Assembly: GCF_002846335.1 (NCBI RefSeq)
Contig: NZ_PJMQ01000001.1
Span: forward strand, 3,472,001 to 3,536,000
Reading direction: 5' to 3'
From: Janthinobacterium sp. 61
GTDB lineage: Bacteria > Pseudomonadota > Gammaproteobacteria > Burkholderiales > Burkholderiaceae_D
Length of the DNA: 64,000 bases
Within the stretch, counting starts at the first letter, position 1. Each line of letters starts with the position of its first letter. The translations under genes and the position numbers were made by a program. The notes under the pieces were generated by a model that was given only the letters and a program-made list of their open reading frames with translations, was not told where the DNA came from and did not search any database. This document shows positions 58,650-64,000 of this stretch, piece after piece.

Positions 58650-59650
58650 ATAGCCCCCGCACCGATGTGGCAGCCGAGCAGGCCGCGAACTGGATCGTGC
58701 GCCTGAGCGCCGACGACGCGGCCGAGCGCGACATGGCGCAGGCCGGCTTCGCCGCATGGAAGGCAGCCGACCCGCTGCACGCGACAGTGGCCGCCGGCAT
58801 GGAAAACCTGCTGCGTCAATTGAACGCCGTGCGCGAGCCGGCCGGCGGCGACCATAGGCCCGCGCGCGCCGCCCTGGCCGCCATCGCCCAAAAGCGTCCC
58901 CGCCAGCGTCTGCGCCAGCTGGCCGCGGCCAGCGCCGTGGCCGTGCTGGTGCTGACAGGTGCGCTGGTCACCAGTGAGCGCCCCGCCTACCTGCTGGCCG
59001 ACCTGCGCAGCCCCACGGGACAATGGCAGACGCACACCCTGGCCGATGGCAGCCGCCTCACACTGGGCAGCGACAGCGCCGTCAACGTGCGTTTCAATGC
59101 GGGCGAACGGCATGTGGAGCTGGTGCGTGGCGACATCCTCGTCGATGTGGCCAAGGATGCGCAGCGCCCCTTCATCGTCGATAGCAAGCAGGCGGCGATC
59201 CGCGCGCTGGGCACGCGCTTTGCCGTGCGCAGGGAAGACGGCGCCACCATCCTGAGCATGCTGGAGTCCAAAGTCCTGGCGCAGGTTCCGCAACATCCGG
59301 CCGTCGTGGTGCAGGCGGGCCAGCGCACGCGCATCACGGAAGATGGCGTGGGCCCGATGCAAGCCATCGATGCGGCCAGCGTGCAGGAGGCGTGGCGCGC
59401 GCGCCAGCTGGTGGTCGACGACTTGCCGCTGGCCGAGGTGCTCGACGAGCTGGCCCGCCACCGACCCGGCCAGCTGCATTACGACGGGGCGCAGATAGCG
59501 GGTATTCGCGTGGCCGCCGTGCTGCCTCTGGACGACACGGACAAGGCACTGCAACTGCTGATCGACAATTTCCCGCAGCTGCGCATCCGCATGCTGACGC
59601 GCTACCTGGTGATGGTCGACGCCCCCGCCAGCGGTCCGGCCAAAAAATAA
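58646..59650 (+). CDS. FecR-like anti-sigma / signal-transducing protein
   Basis: A 334-residue inner-membrane regulator. N-terminal cytosolic part with the FecR motif AANWIVRLSADDAAERDMAQ (DUF4880) binds the sigma factor; a single span (LAAASAVAVLVLTGALVT) leads to the periplasmic FecR domain (TLADGSRLTLGSDSAVNVRF, FIVDSKQAAIRALGTRFAV) and a C-terminal STN-like part (LDELARHRPGQLHYDG). It transmits receptor occupancy to the FecI-like sigma factor. Starts at ATG 58646. Confidence 0.92.
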   Translation: MNSPRTDVAAEQAANWIVRLSADDAAERDMAQAGFAAWKAADPLHATVAAGMENLLRQLNAVREPAGGDHRPARAALAAIAQKRPRQRLRQLAAASAVAVLVLTGALVTSERPAYLLADLRSPTGQWQTHTLADGSRLTLGSDSAVNVRFNAGERHVELVRGDILVDVAKDAQRPFIVDSKQAAIRALGTRFAVRREDGATILSMLESKVLAQVPQHPAVVVQAGQRTRITEDGVGPMQAIDAASVQEAWRARQLVVDDLPLAEVLDELARHRPGQLHYDGAQIAGIRVAAVLPLDDTDKALQLLIDNFPQLRIRMLTRYLVMVDAPASGPAKK

Positions 59651-59733
59651 ATCAGAAAATTGTGCGTTCGCGGTTCCAATTTGCGCCTCTCGTGCGTCAA
59701 GGCAGCTGAGATCATTCAAAAAAGGCTGTCACC

Positions 59734-62211
59734 ATGTCCGTTCAAGTCCTTGCCGTTTCCCCGAACACCCTGCGCACGCGGCTGCGCCCCCTGGCCCTGG
59801 CTGCCATGCTGCTGGCTGGCGCCGGCCTGCAGGCCCAGGCAATCGCCCAGGCCGTGCCGGCAGTCGCCAGCTATGCCATCCCCGCCGGTCCGCTGGCCGG
59901 TGCCTTGAACCGCTATGCCCAGCAGGCAGGGGTATCCATCGTCATCGACGCGGCCAAGGTGCAGGGTTTGACCAGCGCAGGCCTGCAAGGCAGCTACGCC
60001 ATCGAGGACGGTTTCGCCGTGCTGCTGCGCGGCAGCGGATACGCCATCGGCAAGACGCCCACCGGCTATGTGCTGGTGGCCGCGCCGGCGTCCGCACCCA
60101 CGGCGGCGGCAAGTACCGCCTCGGCGGCCGAGCGCACCATGCCCTCGATTACCATCGTTGGCCAGGCCGAACAAGGCGCCACCACGGAAGGCAGCGGCTC
60201 CTACACGGCGCGCAGAATCACCCTCGGCAAGGGCGAGCAATCGATGAAGGACATGCCGCAATCGGTCAGCGTGCTGACACGCCAGCGCCTGGACGACCAA
60301 GGCATCACGGACTTGCGCGAGGCCGTCAACAACGTCACCGGCGTGGTGGGTGTGCATGGCGTGGGCCCGGGCGTGGTGATCACGGCGCGCGGCTTCCAGA
60401 TCGACCAGTGGCAGTACGACGGCGTGCCGATCGACCGCAACACCTATGCGCTGGGTAACTGGGGCCAGGAAAACATGGTGATCTACGACCGCCTGGAAGT
60501 GCTGCGCGGCGCATCGAGCATGCTCGTTGGCACGGGCAGTCCGGGCGGCTCCGTCAACCTGGTACGCAAGCGTCCGACCGCCGCGCGCAGTGTCAGCATG
60601 ACGGCGCGCGCCGGCTCGTGGGACCACTATGGCGCCCAGCTCGACGTCAGCAGCCCCTTGAACGCGGATGGCAGCCTGCGCGGACGCGCCATCGTCGATG
60701 AAGACGACACCCATTCCTTCATCGACCGGGTGTGGAGCAAGAACCGCACCCTGTACGCGGCGCTCGACTATGACCTGGCGCCCGCCACCACCGTGGGCCT
60801 GGCCGCCAGCCATGTCAAGGCCCACGGCCGCCCCACGTTCATCGGCCTGCCCCGCTACGCGGACGGTAGCGAACTGCCACTGCCGCGTTCTACCTTCACG
60901 GGTGCCGACTGGAACCGCAGCCAGGTGGAGCAAAGCACCGTCTACCTGGACCTGGAACACCACTTCAATACGCAATGGAGCCTGAAAGCCTCCGCGCTGG
61001 GCATGAATGAAAGCACCAGCTCCACGCACCAGCGCACGGCCTTCGCCATCAATCCCGACGGCAGCGGCGCGCGCTATGGCGACTTTTCCACCGATTTCGA
61101 CAACCGCAAGCGCGGCATCGACGCCTTCGTGCGCGGTAAATTCGACGGCCTGGGAATCGCGCAGGAAGTCGTCGTCGGCGCCAGCTATGTCAGCCTCACG
61201 TCGAACGACCGCTATGCGCGTGCGTGGGAGCCGGGCGCGGATATCTTCCATATCAACCACCATCGCCCTTGGCAGGACTTTGACACCATCGCCGCGCGCC
61301 CAACAGGCGTCACCAGCACCAGCACCTATGACATGCGCCAGAAAGGCCTGTACGGCACCTGGAACGGCCAGCTGACCAGCAATCTGAAAGCCCTGCTTGG
61401 CGGGCGCTTCAACTGGTACGACTTCGTGTATGCCACGCCGGACGGCTATCGCGACACCACCAGGGTCGCGGCCAAGTTCACGCCATCAGTGGGCCTGATC
61501 TATGCATTGACGCCGCAATGGTCGGCCTACGCCAGCTATGCGGACGTGTTCCAGCCGCAGACGAACCACAATGTGGCTGGCCATACCCTCAAACCCATCA
61601 CGGGCAGCAGCTACGAGGGCGGCATCAAGGGTGAACTGCTGGACGGCCGGGTCAACACCTCGCTGGCCGTGTTCCGCTACGACCACAAGGACCGCGCCGT
61701 CAACGACTACGCTGCCGGTTTCGCCTGCGATGGCTGGTACTGCTCGCGCGCCTCGGGCAAGGTGCGCAGCCAGGGCCTGGAAGCGGAAGTGGCCGGCGAA
61801 GTGGCGCGCGGCTTGCAGCTGTCGGCCGGCTACGCCTATACGACGACGACCTATCTCGACGATCCCGATAACAAGGGCGAGATCTTCTCGACCTGGACGC
61901 CGAAGCATATGCTGCGCCTGTGGTCCGGCTATACCCTGCCCGGCGAGTGGAGCAAGTTCAGTGTCGGCGCCGGCGTGAACATGCAAAGCCATACGGTCGA
62001 TACCGAGCGTACCTTCAAGCTTGCCGGCTTCTCGATCTGGAATGCGCGCCTGGCCTGGCAAGCCACGCCGCAGGTGGCCCTGTCGGTCAACGTCAACAAC
62101 GTCTTCGACAAACGCTACATCATCCCGGCCTACAACACCACCGGGTCGAATAACTACTATGGCGACCCGCGCAACGTGCAGTTCACGCTGAAGTACACAC
62201 CGAAGTGGTAG
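59734..62211 (+). CDS. TonB-dependent siderophore receptor with STN signalling domain
   Basis: An 825-residue outer-membrane receptor. A signal peptide ends near AQAIAQA; an N-terminal STN domain (YAIPAGPLAGALNRYAQQAG, SIVIDAAKVQGLTSAGLQG) senses and signals to the FecR-like protein. The plug domain follows (KDMPQSVSVLTRQRLDDQGI, EVLRGASSMLVGTGSPGG), then a beta-barrel with VNNVFDKRYIIPAYN and the terminal aromatic QFTLKYTPKW. It resembles ferric-pseudobactin/ferrichrome-type (FhuE/FpvA) receptors; ligand unknown. Third gene of the Fur-controlled operon. Confidence 0.94.
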   Translation: MSVQVLAVSPNTLRTRLRPLALAAMLLAGAGLQAQAIAQAVPAVASYAIPAGPLAGALNRYAQQAGVSIVIDAAKVQGLTSAGLQGSYAIEDGFAVLLRGSGYAIGKTPTGYVLVAAPASAPTAAASTASAAERTMPSITIVGQAEQGATTEGSGSYTARRITLGKGEQSMKDMPQSVSVLTRQRLDDQGITDLREAVNNVTGVVGVHGVGPGVVITARGFQIDQWQYDGVPIDRNTYALGNWGQENMVIYDRLEVLRGASSMLVGTGSPGGSVNLVRKRPTAARSVSMTARAGSWDHYGAQLDVSSPLNADGSLRGRAIVDEDDTHSFIDRVWSKNRTLYAALDYDLAPATTVGLAASHVKAHGRPTFIGLPRYADGSELPLPRSTFTGADWNRSQVEQSTVYLDLEHHFNTQWSLKASALGMNESTSSTHQRTAFAINPDGSGARYGDFSTDFDNRKRGIDAFVRGKFDGLGIAQEVVVGASYVSLTSNDRYARAWEPGADIFHINHHRPWQDFDTIAARPTGVTSTSTYDMRQKGLYGTWNGQLTSNLKALLGGRFNWYDFVYATPDGYRDTTRVAAKFTPSVGLIYALTPQWSAYASYADVFQPQTNHNVAGHTLKPITGSSYEGGIKGELLDGRVNTSLAVFRYDHKDRAVNDYAAGFACDGWYCSRASGKVRSQGLEAEVAGEVARGLQLSAGYAYTTTTYLDDPDNKGEIFSTWTPKHMLRLWSGYTLPGEWSKFSVGAGVNMQSHTVDTERTFKLAGFSIWNARLAWQATPQVALSVNVNNVFDKRYIIPAYNTTGSNNYYGDPRNVQFTLKYTPKW

Positions 62212-62236
62212 GCTGACACCTTGCGGTGACGGAACA

Positions 62237-62271
62237 GGCGGGCCGGCATTCAGCCGTGCCCGCCTTTTTTT
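62237..62271 (+). terminator. Terminator after the TonB receptor
   Basis: GGCGGGC-CGGC-attca-GCCG-t-GCCCGCC followed by seven T, 25 bp after the receptor stop. Confidence 0.85.
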
Positions 62272-62326
62272 CGTTTTTTTTCGTTCAGTGCTAGGCTTGC
62301 ATTCAAGAAAACATTCACAAAAAACC

Positions 62327-63892
62327 ATGCCCCTATCGCTTCCCCTGTCCAGCGTGCCGCTGGCCCTGGCCCTGTACGCCAGTCCCGCCCTGGCCTTCGA
62401 CGGCGACTATCAAACCAAGACGCCGTATGCGCCGCAGCAGGACCCGGCCACGTATGCCGCGCCCCCGGCCGGCTTCCAGCCCATCTACACGCAACTGGTG
62501 GCGCGCCACGGTGCGCGCGGGCTGACGGGCATGAAGAGCGACGCGGCCCTGTATGCGATGTGGCAGCAGGCCGCCGCGCAGGACGCGCTCACGCCCCTTG
62601 GATGCGAACTGGGCCCCGACATCCTGGCCCTGATGCGGGCGAATGCCTTGCTTGGGTATGGCGTGGCCGGCATCGAACGGCCCGGCTACGGCAATCTGTC
62701 GCAGACGGGCATCGAGGAACACCGGCAACTGGCCGTGCGCCTGCTGGCGCGCCTGCCCACCCTGTTTGCGCAAGTGGGGCAAGACGCCGCGACGGCGCCG
62801 CGCCAGCTCGTCACCATCCATTCCGGCGTGGACCGCGCGCGCGACAGCGCACGCTTTTTCACGCAGTCGCTGCTCGAGCATGCGCCAGCGCTCGCGCCGC
62901 TGATGTATCTGCCGCCGGCACCGGCACCGGCCCCGTATCCGCAGGAACGCACACCGGCCCCACAACCGGATGGCGTGAATCGTTTCCTGCTGTACGCGCA
63001 CAAGCTGGCGCCGCAGACGGATTTTGTCGCTGATCGCGCCAACCCGTATTTCGCCACCTATGCCGCCAGCCAGGCCTACCAGCGCTACGAAAAGACCAAG
63101 CGGCTGGACACCCTGATAGCCCCCCCTGCCAGGCAGCCGGCAGCCGCCAAGCATGCGCGCCAGGTGCTGGAGCGCTTGTTCACGCCCGCCTTCCTCGCGC
63201 AGTTTAACGGCGGCGCCACCAGCTATGCGGATACGGGCAGCTACACGTTCACCAGCGCGGACGGCAAACTCAAGCGCACCCTGAAGGGCAGCGGCAAGAC
63301 GGCCATCCGCAGCGTGAATGCGGCCGCCACGACGCTGTATCAGCTGTACGCCATTGCCGCCGGCATGCGCCACGAGGTGAAGGCCGATTTCAGCCGCTAC
63401 ATGCCGGCCGACGATGCGCGCTATTACGCCTCGGTGGCCGACCACGAGGATTTTTACAAGAAGGGGCCGTCCACCACGGACAGTGCCGGCGTCACCTGGC
63501 GCTTCGCCGTGGCGCTGCGCGAGGATTTTTTCAAGGAAGTCGATGCGCTGGCCGCAGGCGACCTGCGCCACGCGGCCAAGCTGCGCTTCACGCATGCCGA
63601 GATGATCATCCCGCTGGCTTCGGCCATGGGCTTGCAACAGGCGCTGCCGCCATCGGCCAGCTATGGTTATGACAATCATCCATGGCGCGGCCAGACCGTC
63701 TCGCCGCTGGCGGCCAACATGCAATGGGACGTGTACCGCAATGGCGATGGTCAGCTCATCGTGCGCCTGCTGTACAACGAAAAGGAAACGCCCTTCCAGG
63801 CATCGTGCGACAGTGCCCGCATCGCGCCGGGCAGCGTCTTCTATGACTACACGGGGCTGAAAGCCTGTTACGGCCACGCGGCGGCGCAATAA
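62327..63892 (+). CDS. Secreted histidine acid phosphatase (MINPP/phytase-like)
   Basis: A 521-residue periplasmic or secreted histidine-phosphatase-superfamily enzyme. The signal peptide ends near ALAFDGD; the catalytic motif is QLVARHGARGLTGMKS (RHGARG) and the proton-donor motif LRFTHAEMIIPLASAMGL (HAE). The length and the HAE motif fit multiple-inositol-polyphosphate-phosphatase-like acid phosphatases. Phytate or another phosphomonoester is a possible substrate (inference). It is separated from the receptor operon by a terminator and ends at a bidirectional terminator. Confidence 0.87.
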   Translation: MPLSLPLSSVPLALALYASPALAFDGDYQTKTPYAPQQDPATYAAPPAGFQPIYTQLVARHGARGLTGMKSDAALYAMWQQAAAQDALTPLGCELGPDILALMRANALLGYGVAGIERPGYGNLSQTGIEEHRQLAVRLLARLPTLFAQVGQDAATAPRQLVTIHSGVDRARDSARFFTQSLLEHAPALAPLMYLPPAPAPAPYPQERTPAPQPDGVNRFLLYAHKLAPQTDFVADRANPYFATYAASQAYQRYEKTKRLDTLIAPPARQPAAAKHARQVLERLFTPAFLAQFNGGATSYADTGSYTFTSADGKLKRTLKGSGKTAIRSVNAAATTLYQLYAIAAGMRHEVKADFSRYMPADDARYYASVADHEDFYKKGPSTTDSAGVTWRFAVALREDFFKEVDALAAGDLRHAAKLRFTHAEMIIPLASAMGLQQALPPSASYGYDNHPWRGQTVSPLAANMQWDVYRNGDGQLIVRLLYNEKETPFQASCDSARIAPGSVFYDYTGLKACYGHAAAQ

Positions 63893-63894
63893 AA

Positions 63895-63922
63895 AAGCCG
63901 CCAGCTGGACAGCTGGCGGCTT
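63895..63922. terminator. Bidirectional terminator
   Basis: AAGCCGCCAGCT-ggac-AGCTGGCGGCTT, perfect 12-bp stem preceded by six A, so it should end the phosphatase transcript and, better, the convergent gene on the minus strand. Confidence 0.8.
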
Positions 63923-63956
63923 GTGGGGCACTCACACGGGGAGCGCGTTTACTCGT

Positions 63957-64000
63957 TTATTGCCAGGCTTCCTTGCCTGCCCTCGGCTTGCCCACCATCA
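63957..64000 (-). CDS. C-terminal end of a minus-strand gene running out of the window
   Basis: A frame open to the window edge on the minus strand ends MVGKPRAGKEAWQ then TAA (63957-63959), 35 bp from a bidirectional terminator. Too short to identify. Confidence 0.35.
   Translation of the reverse strand, partial: MVGKPRAGKEAWQ

Overview
The window is GC-rich, densely coded DNA from what looks like a beta-proteobacterium of the Oxalobacteraceae (Janthinobacterium/Duganella/Massilia type). This is inferred from the protein families, the queG-tsaE-amiC and mutL-miaA housekeeping neighbourhoods, intergenic palindromic repeats and tRNA genes with encoded CCA. It reads as chromosome: no phage, transposase, CRISPR array or replication origin was found.

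Layout. (1) 1-5.6 kb, minus strand: a PLP decarboxylase cut by the window edge, an ethanolamine ammonia-lyase large subunit with no small subunit beside it, and a tight operon of a GbsR/MarR-type regulator, a DUF4166 protein and a membrane-anchored SDR epimerase. The regulator promoter carries a perfect palindrome over its -10 element. (2) 5.6-12.6 kb, minus strand: seven nearly all overlapping genes that look like an uncharacterised lipid pathway: FabH/OleA-like ketosynthase III, OleD-like SDR, metallo-beta-lactamase-fold hydrolase, PaaK-like adenylate-forming enzyme, PAP2 phosphatase, sterol-desaturase-family oxygenase and fatty-acid desaturase. This is the best candidate for a new system. 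(3) 12.7-21.9 kb, minus strand: a voltage-gated K+ channel with a C-terminal zinc ribbon, a Kef-type antiporter, membrane proteins, a DUF427 protein, a FrnE-like DsbA protein, plsY and ybaK.

(4) 21.9-37.1 kb: a nuclease/phosphatase-family protein, a decayed GGDEF/EAL gene, an RND efflux pair, mgtC behind a structured leader and followed by a free-standing copy of its C-terminal domain, a two-component system, and a divergent heavy-metal RND efflux operon. A CCTGAA-N6-TTCAG motif occurs upstream of both mgtC and the metal-efflux operon. (5) 37.1-45 kb: a small charged protein, a tyrosine recombinase (xerD), an O6-alkylguanine-DNA methyltransferase, and a TRAP dicarboxylate transporter divergent from its DctS/DctR-like system, with a 30-bp perfect palindrome next to a sigma70-type promoter.

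(6) 45-57 kb: a ferric reductase and His-rich PadR regulator like E. coli YqjH/YqjI with a long inverted-repeat operator, a DUF3052-like gene preceded by a short leader ORF, queG, tsaE, amiC, a hexose-phosphate mutarotase, an alpha-carbonic anhydrase, a DedA protein, a peptidyl-prolyl isomerase, mutL and miaA. The 3' end of miaA is tandemly repeated five times with a 137-bp period. (7) 57.7-64 kb: two identical tRNA-Met genes with a strong promoter and terminator, then a Fur-box-controlled FecI-like sigma factor, FecR-like anti-sigma factor and TonB-dependent receptor, and a secreted histidine acid phosphatase.
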